Both the position numbers and the translations under genes were made by a program. Below the pieces are notes generated by a model. It made no database searches and was not told where the DNA came from. It worked only from the letters and a program-made list of their open reading frames with translations. A DNA stretch of 64,000 nucleotides from Anaerolineae bacterium. Lineage in GTDB: Bacteria > Chloroflexota > Anaerolineae > Promineifilales > Promineifilaceae. Position 1 is the stretch's first letter. Each line of letters starts with the position of its first letter. Of this stretch, positions 56,333-64,000 are shown in pieces. The DNA is taken from assembly GCA_023954475.1 (NCBI GenBank), contig JAMLHW010000006.1:1-64000 (forward strand), written 5' to 3'.

Positions 56333-56716
56333 CTACATTAAGCCGCCCAGTAGATCATTCATTCCCATGCCGCCGGAAATACTTTCCATGCGTTCAGCAG
56401 CCATTACCTGTGATTGTTCTACTGCTGAATTGATGGCTGCGACCAACAAATCCTGTAAATCCTCGAGCATATCGGGGTCTTCAGGATCGATCAAGTCCGG
56501 GTTGATGGTGATTGATTTCACACGCTGATGTCCGGAAATGGTGATGGCGATTGCGCCGCCGCCTGCCGTAACTTCGACGTACTCATGCTCCAGTGCTTGT
56601 TGGGCCAGCGCCATTTCTTCCTGCATTCTCTGAACTTGCGCCATCATCGCATTGGGATTGCTGACAGCGGATTTGCTTTTCTTGGGTTTGCCGCGAAATG
56701 AGCGACGACTTGACAT
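56333..56716 (-). CDS. YbaB/EbfC nucleoid-associated protein
   Basis: 127 aa with AAGGAG upstream of ATG 56716. A basic N-terminal tail (SSRRSFRGKPKKSKSA) precedes the YbaB core (MAQVQRMQEEMALAQQAL, VEVTAGGGAIAITISGHQRVKSITINPDLIDPEDPDMLEDLQDLLVAAINSA). It binds DNA as a dimer and usually precedes recR, as it does here. Confidence 0.94.
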   Translation of the reverse strand: MSSRRSFRGKPKKSKSAVSNPNAMMAQVQRMQEEMALAQQALEHEYVEVTAGGGAIAITISGHQRVKSITINPDLIDPEDPDMLEDLQDLLVAAINSAVEQSQVMAAERMESISGGMGMNDLLGGLM

Positions 56717-56736
56717 AGTTTTTCTCCTTCGTAAAT

Positions 56737-56763
56737 GTAGGTCGGATTGTCAATCTGACTTAC
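56737..56763. repeat. Dispersed 27-bp inverted repeat, copy 2
   Basis: Arms GTAGGTCGGATTG and CAATCTGACTTAC around one T; differs from the copy at 18784-18810 at two positions. Confidence 0.7.
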
Positions 56764-56916
56764 TGTTTTTGTTCATTTGCCTGTGCCGCACAGCTACGTG
56801 ATCATTCCTTCAACAAAACGGTGGAATGTGATGCAATTGCACATGGCATCAAAGATGCCGACAAACGAGGTCGGTCATCCGGGTTGTGCGGCTTTGCTGT
56901 GATTATTGGTCACGGG

Positions 56917-57630
56917 TTATTGGTTGGGAATGCGTATCTCCTGACCGACTTCAATGCGATTGACGTTGGCGATGCCGTTGTAAGCTGCCAGTTCATCGAC
57001 GGTGATGCCATAGTTGAGGGCGATACGGTAGAGGTTGTCACCCGGTTTGACGATGTAGATGGTGTCCTGGTTTGGGTCTGGCGTTGCTGTCGGTGTGGCA
57101 TCGGCCGAATCGGTCTCTTCACTATCCCCTTCACCTTCCTCAGTACCGGTTGTGGAAAGGGGGATGACCAACTCATCACCGACTGAAATAACGTTGACAT
57201 TGGCGATGTTGTTGGCGGCTGCGATTTCATCGACTGTCACACCGTACTGTTGTGCGATGGTACCCAAGGTTTCGCCACGAACGACAGTGTGGATGACGTC
57301 CTCTTGTGGCGCTGAACTCGAATCGGCCGAATCCGATGTGCCGTCCGTTGGGCCGGGCGCTGCTGTTTCGTCGGTGCCGTCAGAGGTAGCTTCGTCAGGT
57401 GGCTGCAATTCGGCATCAGGGAGTAACTCGTCACTGCCCTCATCACCCGGAGCGGGTGGCGTAACCGCATCGGCCGGTCGGGCGCTGTCCTCTGTACCGG
57501 CTTCCACCACAGAAGCGGGCATCTCGGGCGGTATGTCATCTTGCAGGGAGACGGTGCAACCTGCCAGCAGCAACATGAGCGGTAATACCATGAACCGCAG
57601 CACTTTCCACCACTTGATTTGTTTCACCAT
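56917..57630 (-). CDS. Lipoprotein with two LysM domains
   Basis: 237 aa. Lipoprotein signal with lipobox LLAGC (Cys near 25), an acidic low-complexity linker (ADAVTPPAPGDEGSDELLPDAE and further) to about 112, LysM 1 (HTVVRGETLGTIAQQYGVTVDEIAAANNIANVNVISVGDELVIP), a Glu/Asp/Thr linker, and LysM 2 (YIVKPGDNLYRIALNYGITVDELAAYNGIANVNRIEVGQEIRIP). It probably binds peptidoglycan at the surface. No catalytic domain. Confidence 0.88.
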   Translation of the reverse strand: MVKQIKWWKVLRFMVLPLMLLLAGCTVSLQDDIPPEMPASVVEAGTEDSARPADAVTPPAPGDEGSDELLPDAELQPPDEATSDGTDETAAPGPTDGTSDSADSSSAPQEDVIHTVVRGETLGTIAQQYGVTVDEIAAANNIANVNVISVGDELVIPLSTTGTEEGEGDSEETDSADATPTATPDPNQDTIYIVKPGDNLYRIALNYGITVDELAAYNGIANVNRIEVGQEIRIPNQ

Positions 57631-57747
57631 GTTTCTCCACCATTGAAATTATGTTCGAGTGTGACGGCAGTCTACCATAGGCAAAAATGGGCGTCAAGCG
57701 CATGGGGCACACGTTTATCATCGTTCGCTGCGGTTCGTGGGCATGGG

Positions 57748-57753
57748 TATAAT
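57748..57753 (+). promoter_or_regulatory. -10 box upstream of the small ORF and mmuM
   Basis: Perfect TATAAT 33 bases before ATG 57786; no good -35 box. A second candidate with better spacing, TTGTCA-18-TACAAT (57817-57846), lies inside the small ORF, 34 bases before the mmuM ATG. Confidence 0.4.
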
Positions 57754-57785
57754 GTGGTTGGTATTTTTATGCTATTGGAGCCGGT

Positions 57786-57887
57786 ATGACTGCTGACGAT
57801 AAACATGACGCAGCGATTGTCAGCCTAGCCGACTTGCAATTACAATACTTGTTGCTCGCTTACCGAAAGTTGACCCAGCATGTCTGA
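57786..57887 (+). CDS. Small ORF (33 aa) coupled to mmuM
   Basis: ATG 57786 with TTGGAG 5 bases upstream; 33 codons (MTADDKHDAAIVSLADLQ followed by a Leu-rich end) and a stop that overlaps the mmuM start by 8 bases. mmuM itself lacks a convincing ribosome site, so re-initiation after this ORF is plausible. No homology is recognised; it may be a leader peptide rather than a functional protein. Confidence 0.45.
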   Translation: MTADDKHDAAIVSLADLQLQYLLLAYRKLTQHV

Positions 57888-58839
57888 ATTCAATCCACTA
57901 ACGTCATTTCTCGACCAACGTCCGTGTATGATCATTGATGGTGGTCTGGCTACCGAACTGGAGCGACAAGGCTACGATCTGAGCGATGCATTGTGGTCAG
58001 CACGGTTACTGCGTGATGCCCCGCAGGCCATTGTGCAAGTTCATCGCGACTATCTATTGGCTGGGGCAGACTGCGTGACGACGGCGAGTTATCAGGCGAC
58101 GATCACCGGGTTTGAGCGGCTGGGAATGTCATCGGCCGCAGCAAAAGCGCTCATACAGCGCTCGGTTGCGTTAGCTGTGACAGCGCGTGATACATTCTGG
58201 GCGGATGAACGCCATCAAATCGGCCGAATCAAACCAATTGTCGCTGCATCCATCGGACCGTACGGTGCCTTTCTCGCCAACGGCGCGGAATATACCGGCG
58301 ATTACAATCTAGACGAGGATAGCCTGGTAGATTTTCATCGCGAGCGGTGGCACATCCTCGCTGAGAGTGACGCCGATTTGCTCGCTTGTGAGACGATTCC
58401 GTCGTTGGTTGAGGCGCGGGCGCTGGTGCGTCTGGCGGCAACAACACCGAATCGCCCGGTCTGGATTAGCTTTAGCTGTCGCAACGGGCATCAAATAAGC
58501 GACGGTACGCCGTTGGCGACGTGTGCGGCGCTGCTGGAAGGTGTGCCCAATGTCGTCGCCGTCGGTGTCAATTGTACTGCGCCGCGCTACATCACAGCCT
58601 TAATCGACGAAATCCGGCAGACATGTACCAAACCCGTTATTGTTTACCCTAATTCGGGAGAAATGTGGGACGGTGCAACGCGTAGTTGGGTTGTAGTCAC
58701 CGATTCGGCCGAAATGCCGTCGCTATTTGCGACACAAGCACAAGCGTGGCATCGTGCCGGAGCAACCTTGATTGGGGGGTGCTGTCGCATCACGCCCTCA
58801 CACATACACCACATACGTTCTGTTCTCGCGCAGCGGTAA
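57880..58839 (+). CDS. mmuM: Homocysteine S-methyltransferase
   Basis: 319 aa. Makes methionine from homocysteine with S-methylmethionine or a similar donor. N-terminal IIDGGLATELERQGYDLSDALWSARLL, catalytic zinc ligands in VGVNCTAP and GGCCRITP, SFSCRNGHQISDGTPL and KPVIVYPNSGEMWDG are all conserved. Length is typical for MmuM (about 310), and there is no cobalamin domain, so it is not MetH. ATG 57880 overlaps the preceding small ORF. Confidence 0.94.
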   Translation: MSEFNPLTSFLDQRPCMIIDGGLATELERQGYDLSDALWSARLLRDAPQAIVQVHRDYLLAGADCVTTASYQATITGFERLGMSSAAAKALIQRSVALAVTARDTFWADERHQIGRIKPIVAASIGPYGAFLANGAEYTGDYNLDEDSLVDFHRERWHILAESDADLLACETIPSLVEARALVRLAATTPNRPVWISFSCRNGHQISDGTPLATCAALLEGVPNVVAVGVNCTAPRYITALIDEIRQTCTKPVIVYPNSGEMWDGATRSWVVVTDSAEMPSLFATQAQAWHRAGATLIGGCCRITPSHIHHIRSVLAQR

Positions 58840-58885
58840 CATCTGCGGCTGTTGCGGTCAGAATTAGTTTTCTACTCTTTTGTCT

Positions 58886-59863
58886 ATGACCAATGTTGCC
58901 ATACAAACCAGGAATTTGAGCAAGCGTTATGATGCGCAGGCGGGTTGGCGGCGTGGCCAGACGCCACCCGCAGTGACGGCAGTCGATCGAGTGTCGTTGA
59001 CCGTTGCACGAGGTGAGTTGTTTGGTCTATTAGGGCCTAATGGGGCAGGTAAAACGACTTTGGTCAAGATGTTGAGTACGTTGATCTTGCCGAGTGAAGG
59101 TGATTTGTGTGTTAACGGGTATAAGCTGGATGATGCTGCGGGGATACGCGCTACGATTGGTCTGGTTGTATCGGACGAGCGCAGTTTTTACTGGCGTTTG
59201 TCAGCGCAGCGAAACCTGCGTTTTTATGCTGCGCTATACGGATTGTATGGACAGGCGGCGGCACAACGCATTGACGAGGTACTCGCTGCCGTTGAACTGA
59301 CTGATCGCGCTGACGATCGGTTTAGCAGCTTCTCGTCCGGTATGCGGCAGCGGCTGGCGATTGCCCGTGCGTTAATGCACCGGCCACAGTTGCTTTTTCT
59401 AGACGAGCCGACACGCAGTCTCGATCCGACGCATACACTGCAACTGCATGATCTGATCATGCAGTTGATGGACAGTCTGGGAATGACTGTATTTCTGATC
59501 ACGCATGATTTGGTGGAAGCGGAGAAGTTGTGTGATCGGGTGGCGGTGATGCATCGGGGTCGGATTCAAGCAGTTGGTCCATCGGCCGAATTGCGTCGCC
59601 AACTACAACCTCAGCAAAAATACGCACTGACAGTTGGCACGATTTCGGCCAAATTAAAAAGCCGTTTGCTGCTTGCTGACCCTGAAATACAGATCGATCA
59701 TCACCAGATCAGTTTTTACACGCCGGAACAGAGCGACCAGCTCACACGCGTCATTGATTTGCTGCGTGGCGATGATGTCGTCATCCACGCCGTAAACAGC
59801 CGCCCACCGACATTGGAAGAGGTCTTTGCCCAATTGACCGAATCGGCCGAAGCGCCCCGCTGA
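58886..59863 (+). CDS. ABC transporter ATP-binding protein (ABC-2 / drug-export type)
   Basis: 325 aa. Walker A GPNGAGKTT, signature FSSGMRQRLAIARAL, Walker B LLFLDEPTRSLDP and the H-loop FLITHDLVEAE are intact. A C-terminal extension of about 90 residues (ALTVGTISAKLKSRLLL ... PPTLEEVFAQLTESAE) is typical of CcmA/DrrA-like exporters. The usual permease gene does not follow; the next gene is on the other strand. The partner must be elsewhere, possibly including the Wzm-like permease at 37152, although the C-terminal part is not of the Wzt type. Start ATG 58886. Confidence 0.93.
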   Translation: MTNVAIQTRNLSKRYDAQAGWRRGQTPPAVTAVDRVSLTVARGELFGLLGPNGAGKTTLVKMLSTLILPSEGDLCVNGYKLDDAAGIRATIGLVVSDERSFYWRLSAQRNLRFYAALYGLYGQAAAQRIDEVLAAVELTDRADDRFSSFSSGMRQRLAIARALMHRPQLLFLDEPTRSLDPTHTLQLHDLIMQLMDSLGMTVFLITHDLVEAEKLCDRVAVMHRGRIQAVGPSAELRRQLQPQQKYALTVGTISAKLKSRLLLADPEIQIDHHQISFYTPEQSDQLTRVIDLLRGDDVVIHAVNSRPPTLEEVFAQLTESAEAPR

Positions 59864-59879
59864 AACCGCGTTCTATTCA

Positions 59880-60494
59880 CTACAGGGCAATCGGCTCGCG
59901 GTTGACACGTTGGCGCTCAGCTTGCATGATGGCGAGAATCTGGTCGACGGTTTCTTCGCGCCGGTTGCTGGCATTGACAACCCAATAGTCGAATTCATCG
60001 AGCCGTTTCATTTCTTGCCGCGCTGTCGCCATGCGCAATTTCAGGTTGTCGGCACTGTCGGTCTGGCGATTGCGCAACCGTTCGATCATCGCTTCTTCTG
60101 ATTCAGCCATCAGAAAAATAAAGATGCCGTTGGGAATCAATGATTTAATCGTCGCTGCGCCCTGTACATCGAGCCGCATGATCACGTCGCGCCCACTTGC
60201 CAGTGCATCCCGGATTTGTTGCTTCGGCACGCCTTTGAAATCATTGTAGACAAGTGCCCATTCCAGCAGCTCATCTTCATCGATCATGCGGGCAAACTCA
60301 TCTTCGCTGACAAAGAAGTAGTCGACTCCGTGAACTTCTCCCTCGCGTGGTTTACGTGTGGTCGCGGTGACGACGAAGTAAAATGAGCCGGGACGACGCG
60401 CCATCAAATCCTGAGCTACGGTATCTTTTCCGACGCCTGACGCCCCGGCAATGACGATCAACAGTGGATGATATGGCCGTTTGTATGGGTTCAT
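59880..60494 (-). CDS. gmk: Guanylate kinase
   Basis: 204 aa from ATG 60494 (AAGGAG 5 bases upstream). P-loop GASGVGKDT (D replaces the usual S/G before T), GMP-binding VTATTRKPREGEVHGVDYFFVS and the lid region LRNRQTDSADNLKLRMATARQEM. It phosphorylates GMP to GDP. It converges with the ABC ATPase gene. Confidence 0.96.
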   Translation of the reverse strand: MNPYKRPYHPLLIVIAGASGVGKDTVAQDLMARRPGSFYFVVTATTRKPREGEVHGVDYFFVSEDEFARMIDEDELLEWALVYNDFKGVPKQQIRDALASGRDVIMRLDVQGAATIKSLIPNGIFIFLMAESEEAMIERLRNRQTDSADNLKLRMATARQEMKRLDEFDYWVVNASNRREETVDQILAIMQAERQRVNREPIAL

Positions 60495-60639
60495 CGCGCT
60501 CCTTGTGTGTGCCGAAAACAACCAGGTTTGTTCAGAAACTGCTTTGTTGAGTGACTGCTACTCAAACAATTGTGACGCAAGTGTATATGTGATTTTAACA
60601 CGTGGCAACGTAAAATAGGGTGCGGAGGAAGAGAGCAAC

Positions 60640-61038
60640 ATGCCAACTTATGAATTTCGTTGTGAGACATGTGGACGCGCTAGCCGACTATTTTTCACTT
60701 ATGCTGAGTACGACGATGCCACTCCGCAGTGTGCTCATTGCGGTAGTATGCAGTTAAGACGACGAATCGGCCGAATCACTATTGCAAAATCTGAAGACGC
60801 GCGTATGGATGCGTTACTCGACGATCCGATGCTCGATTCTATCGACGAAGACGATCCGCGTGCGCTAGGCCGATTTATGCGCAAAATGAGTGCCGAAACG
60901 GGTGAAGATTTGGGTGAGGAATTTGGTGAAGTGGTCGACCGGCTGGAAAAAGGGCAATCGCCGGAGGAAATAGAAAAAGCGATGCCTGATCTGGCTGATG
61001 AAGGCGCGGGTGGTTTTGGTGGGATGGACGATTTTTAG
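60640..61038 (+). CDS. FmdB-type zinc ribbon protein
   Basis: 132 aa. A putative regulatory zinc ribbon at the N-terminus (MPTYEFRCETCGRASRLFF, then CAHCGS), followed by an acidic helical tail to the end (GEDLGEEFGEVVDRLEKGQSPEEIEKAMPDL) with GGFGGMDDF. The FmdB family is common and its molecular role is not settled. It is divergent from gmk and convergent with tmk. Confidence 0.88.
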   Translation: MPTYEFRCETCGRASRLFFTYAEYDDATPQCAHCGSMQLRRRIGRITIAKSEDARMDALLDDPMLDSIDEDDPRALGRFMRKMSAETGEDLGEEFGEVVDRLEKGQSPEEIEKAMPDLADEGAGGFGGMDDF

Positions 61039-61100
61039 GTGACGTATTGAGTGCGGTGTGTTTGCAGTCAAGCGCGTAGTGTCGTTTCCTTTTCGATCAT

Positions 61101-61721
61101 TCAGAAGATACGCATTCTTTCAATTACCGTAGCGCGTAAATCGGCTTGAACGACTTCAATCGGCCGATTGGCGTTGACAATAACCCAGCGCTCCGGCTCG
61201 GTGGCCGCCAATTCGTGATAACCTTGGCGCACCCGCTCGTAAAATGAGCGTGCCTGCAAGTCCATGCGGTTGATCTCGACGTCACCGCGTTCGCGTCGGA
61301 GCAAGCCCGCTTCCACATCGAGGTCGAGCAGAAAGGTCAAATCGGGCTTTAGGTGTTTGACAGCAAATGCCGTAATACGCTGCAACATGGCCAGATCAAG
61401 ACCGCGACCGTATCCCTGGTAGGCGATCGTACTGTCGTAGAAACGATCACACAATATTGTTTTGCCTGCGGCGAGATTCGGCCGAATCAATTCGGCCACC
61501 AACTGCGCTCGTGACGCTGAATAGAGTAGTATTTCCGCTTCGCTCGACATGCCCGTATTCTTGACATCGTGCAAAATCGTGCGAATGCGCTCACCTATCG
61601 TTGTGCCGCCCGGTTCACGCGTTACCAGTGCATCACAACCCGATTCGCGCAAATACTCACTCAACAACCCAATCTGCGTCGATTTGCCACTGCCGTCCGG
61701 TCCTTCAAACGTAATGAACAT
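61101..61721 (-). CDS. tmk: Thymidylate kinase
   Basis: 206 aa. P-loop GPDGSGKST (7-15), TREPGGTTIGERIR, DRFYDSTIAYQGYGRGLD and LDVEAGLLRRERGD (lid). It converts dTMP to dTDP. It lies 82 bases downstream of the R3H ATPase gene on the same strand. Confidence 0.97.
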   Translation of the reverse strand: MFITFEGPDGSGKSTQIGLLSEYLRESGCDALVTREPGGTTIGERIRTILHDVKNTGMSSEAEILLYSASRAQLVAELIRPNLAAGKTILCDRFYDSTIAYQGYGRGLDLAMLQRITAFAVKHLKPDLTFLLDLDVEAGLLRRERGDVEINRMDLQARSFYERVRQGYHELAATEPERWVIVNANRPIEVVQADLRATVIERMRIF

Positions 61722-61803
61722 GATTTTTGGTTAATAAGGGTAAAGGGCAGCGGCAAAGAAGTATCCTGCTTCTCCTGCCTCTTGCCCTTTATTTCGTTTG
61801 CTT

Positions 61804-63447
61804 TCAATTGCTGCCGGGTGGAATCGAAAAAATGCGTACGTACCGGTTTGGTTCGCGCCCGTAGCTGTGGGATGTCAGATCAGCCTGACGCGCCATCTGG
61901 TGTTGATAACGGCGCATAGCCGTGCCGACCGGTCGCAGGTTGACGGTTTGTTCACCCGACTGTACACGCCGGATAGCTTCACCTGCCTCGTTGATAGCGC
62001 GCTCAAAAGGGTCGATTGGCGTTGCCTCCAGACCCAACGCTTGCGCCAAAAAGCTTTCCATTTGATTGACCGTGTTGGCGCGGAGCACATAGACGGGAAT
62101 CTGGTTTTGTTCCGCGTCCATGATCAGCCGCCTGCGCTTGCGATAAAAGCTCTTCAGTGTGACCAGATAATCAGCATCATCAAGCTGATCGACGATTTCC
62201 AGATGAATGCCCAGGTTTTTAGCTGCGTCGAGCAACCGGTTGCGGGCTACACCATAGGCAAAGACGGCGGCACGTTTTTTCTGGGGTTCGGCCGAACCGA
62301 TTTCCATTACGTGCTGGACTGAGTTGCCGTTCGACTTGCCGTTATCGGCCGAACGGCGTCCTCTCGCACTGCGTAGCGGCTGATCGACGAGGTCCGGCAA
62401 GTCAGCCCTGCGCCCTGTCACGCTTGGCGTATTGGTCATGACTTCCTGCTGTTCGACATGGATTTGGCCGGCTTCGTCGCGATAGCGCAATTCCACCTGG
62501 GCCGCTCGGCCGCGCAGCATCGCATCGACAGATGCGGTGACATCGCGATGTACCAGCAGGCGTTGTCGCTCCTGAATTTCGATCAAGATGTCAAACGTCG
62601 CCGGCGCACGCCGTTCCAACACTGTTTTTTGCGTACCGCGTCGGCGTGCTTCATCGTCAGAAAGCGTAACACTCTCGATGCCACCGACCAGATCGGAGAG
62701 GGTCGGGTTGAGCAAAAGGTTTTCCAGTGTGCGACCATGCGCTGTGCCGATCAACTGCACACCACGTTCGTTGATAGTGCGGGCTGCGGCCGCTTCACGC
62801 TCGCGTCCAATTTCGTCGATGATGATCACTTCGGGATTGTGGTTTTCTACCGCTTCGATCATCGTTTCGTGTTGGTACGACGGGCGTGGCACTTGCATGC
62901 GTCGTGCCCGTCCGACAGCCGGATGGGGAATGTCGCCGTCACCGCCGATTTCGTTAGAAGTGTCGACTATGACGACGCGTTTATCTTCCGCGAGGATACG
63001 TGCCATTTCACGCAGCATCGTCGTTTTGCCGACTCCAGGTCGGCCGAGCAGCAACACACTGCGCTCTTCTTCAATGAGGTCGGCGATGATGTCGATGGTG
63101 CCGTAAACAGCACGCCCAATGCGGCATGTCAAACCAACCACATCGCCGCGTCGGTTGCGAATTGCCGATATGCGGTGCAGCGTACGGGCGATGCCGGCGC
63201 GGTTGTCATCGTCGATTTGTCCCGTTCCGGCAACAACCTGATCGATCTCGGACTGCAATACTTCGGCGTCACGCAGAAACTCTTCACGGTCCGCAAAACG
63301 CGCGGAAGGTTGTCGGCCGAGATCCATAACTACTTCGACCAGCTCATCGGCGTGACCGGTATTCATGATTGGTTCACGAATGGTGGCAGGCAAGATTTCG
63401 AGAAATAGTTCCAAATCTATATGTGTTTGTTGTGACTGATTAGTCAT
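61804..63447 (-). CDS. R3H-domain AAA ATPase (SpoIIIAA / Ycf45-like)
   Basis: 547 aa. An N-terminal helical part (IDLELFLEILPATIREPIMN) is followed by RecA/SpoIIIAA-like ATPase motifs: LLLGRPGVGKTTMLREMARIL (Walker A G135-T143), VVIVDTSNEIGGDGDIPHPAVGRARRMQ, and VIIIDEIGREREAAAARTI (Walker B). After a polar linker (near 340-380), a domain with AVFAYGVARNRLLDAAKNLG leads to a C-terminal R3H-like segment (RRYQHQMARQ ... SYGREPNRYVRIF) that binds single-stranded nucleic acid. Such proteins are widespread in cyanobacteria, plastids and Chloroflexi; the function is not established. Confidence 0.9.
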   Translation of the reverse strand: MTNQSQQTHIDLELFLEILPATIREPIMNTGHADELVEVVMDLGRQPSARFADREEFLRDAEVLQSEIDQVVAGTGQIDDDNRAGIARTLHRISAIRNRRGDVVGLTCRIGRAVYGTIDIIADLIEEERSVLLLGRPGVGKTTMLREMARILAEDKRVVIVDTSNEIGGDGDIPHPAVGRARRMQVPRPSYQHETMIEAVENHNPEVIIIDEIGREREAAAARTINERGVQLIGTAHGRTLENLLLNPTLSDLVGGIESVTLSDDEARRRGTQKTVLERRAPATFDILIEIQERQRLLVHRDVTASVDAMLRGRAAQVELRYRDEAGQIHVEQQEVMTNTPSVTGRRADLPDLVDQPLRSARGRRSADNGKSNGNSVQHVMEIGSAEPQKKRAAVFAYGVARNRLLDAAKNLGIHLEIVDQLDDADYLVTLKSFYRKRRRLIMDAEQNQIPVYVLRANTVNQMESFLAQALGLEATPIDPFERAINEAGEAIRRVQSGEQTVNLRPVGTAMRRYQHQMARQADLTSHSYGREPNRYVRIFSIPPGSN

Positions 63448-63630
63448 AAATGATCTGTTTATACCTGTTTTTCAGCTGACTTTTTGGCAATACGCCGTCT
63501 CTCGAACGGAGAATAGTTCGGTGGCGTATGCCGCAAAAGTTAGTTTGGTTCAATGTGATGCACGGTCGTGATGCCGGCGCTTGCGTGTGTTGGACTGCTT
63601 CTGCTCGACAAGAATGCGCCAGCCTGTTCG

Positions 63631-64000
63631 TCAAGTGGTCAATGTTGTGTGCTCATGATCGTCACGTTCGTATTTTTGTGCCAGGGGCGTTGATCGCGCT
63701 GTGGCACTTTCCTCTTGCATGTATGATTCCAACGGGCGCAATGGCTTCTTGATGTGCTGCACAATGTGCTTGACCATTACGGCCTGGCTGCCCCAATATT
63801 CAAACCCATTGGCCTGCAGCGCACTTTCGACCCACTGCTGTGAACGGCGCAGACGACAGAAAATCGGCCGATTCTGTGTTGGTGGTCTCTCGTTCAAAAT
63901 AGTCCCAACAAAGTCATCCAAAGGCGCAGCGACGTTAGGGTGCACAAACAAGCGCATCCACGATGCATCGCTACCGCGCTGCAAATGGGCATAGGTCATC
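63631..64000 (-). CDS. C-terminal part of an uncharacterised (possibly acetyltransferase-like) protein
   Basis: Partial: the stop is at 63631 and the frame is open to the right edge, so the true start is probably outside the window although an ATG exists at 63999. The visible 122 or so residues (WMRLFVHPNVAAPLDDFVGTIL ... FCRLRRSQQWVESALQANGFEYWGSQAVMVKHIV) have the sequence feel of the second half of a GNAT fold, where an LGF-like segment is followed by the last beta strands. The final 20 residues are polar. Not certain. Confidence 0.5.
   Translation of the reverse strand, partial: MTYAHLQRGSDASWMRLFVHPNVAAPLDDFVGTILNERPPTQNRPIFCRLRRSQQWVESALQANGFEYWGSQAVMVKHIVQHIKKPLRPLESYMQEESATARSTPLAQKYERDDHEHTTLTT

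Noticed and set aside
62458-63408. Open frame of 316 codons on the plus strand opposite the R3H ATPase
   Set aside because: The minus-strand frame has clear Walker motifs and an R3H segment; the plus-strand frame reads like a shadow rich in Arg, Phe and Val.
63440-63634. Minus-strand frame of 64 codons between the R3H ATPase and the right-edge gene
   Set aside because: TTG start, no ribosome site and no homology; treated as intergenic.

Overview
The window is one contiguous piece of a free-living bacterial chromosome, mid-GC (roughly 55% by eye), almost fully coding, with no phage, transposon, rRNA or CRISPR array. I favour a Chloroflexota (Anaerolineae/Caldilineae-like) host. The reasons are lipoproteins with long Thr/Pro-rich linkers, LysM and SH3-like secreted proteins, a MoxR-DUF58-DUF4129-DUF4350 cluster, an R3H/SpoIIIAA-type ATPase, an alpha-beta fused glycyl-tRNA synthetase and many family 4 glycosyltransferases. 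This placement is inference, not proof.

Layout: 1-477 is the start of a solute-binding lipoprotein running off the left edge. 775-9060 holds polX, an SH3-like protein, ligA, ppk1, a LysM protein and a CoxG-like protein. 9072-15780 holds a winged-helix-like protein, a MerA/Lpd-type flavoprotein, a deiodinase-like probable selenoprotein with an in-frame UGA, DUF5996-aroQ, a small Cys protein and an acyl-CoA dehydrogenase. 15956-25679 holds priA, tRNA-Arg, a gamma-glutamylcyclotransferase-like gene, a tandem phosphofructokinase, a DnaJ-family chaperone, an HtrA protease and an eRF1-like protein. 25900-32029 is a membrane protein/DUF4129/DUF4350/MoxR/DUF58/lipoprotein operon. 32063-35429 holds a methyltransferase, a membrane-anchored Mrr-like nuclease and an unusually long UMF1 transporter. 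35588-46831 is an envelope polysaccharide block on the minus strand: LCP protein, Wzm-type permease, four glycosyltransferases, a large FG-GAP propeller, two related small proteins and an SH3 lipoprotein. 46840-56716 holds fused glyQS, a secreted propeller, a coiled-coil protein, recO, cdd, a GlmU-like nucleotidyltransferase lacking its acetyltransferase domain, tRNA-Gln, recR and ybaB. 56917-64000 holds a LysM lipoprotein, a small ORF coupled to mmuM, an ABC ATPase, gmk, an FmdB-type zinc ribbon, tmk, the R3H ATPase and a partial gene at the right edge.

Two observations stand out. First, the 8-bp palindrome TCGGCCGA (often extended to TTCGGCCGAA) occurs about 105 times by hand count, on the order of once per 600 bp, against roughly one or two expected. 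It lies in genes on both strands and in all reading frames, and also in intergenic DNA, promoter spacers and a terminator. This is the behaviour of a highly iterated palindrome comparable in style to cyanobacterial HIP1, but with a different sequence. Second, a deiodinase-like gene at 11865-12566 carries an in-frame TGA exactly at the catalytic selenocysteine position, followed by a hairpin that fits the bacterial SECIS pattern.

Genes work together in several groups: DNA replication and repair (polX, ligA, priA, recO, recR, gmk, tmk, cdd), cell-surface polysaccharide synthesis and export, and surface lipoproteins. Several genes have a -10 box only 6 to 8 bases before the start codon, which suggests leaderless mRNAs.
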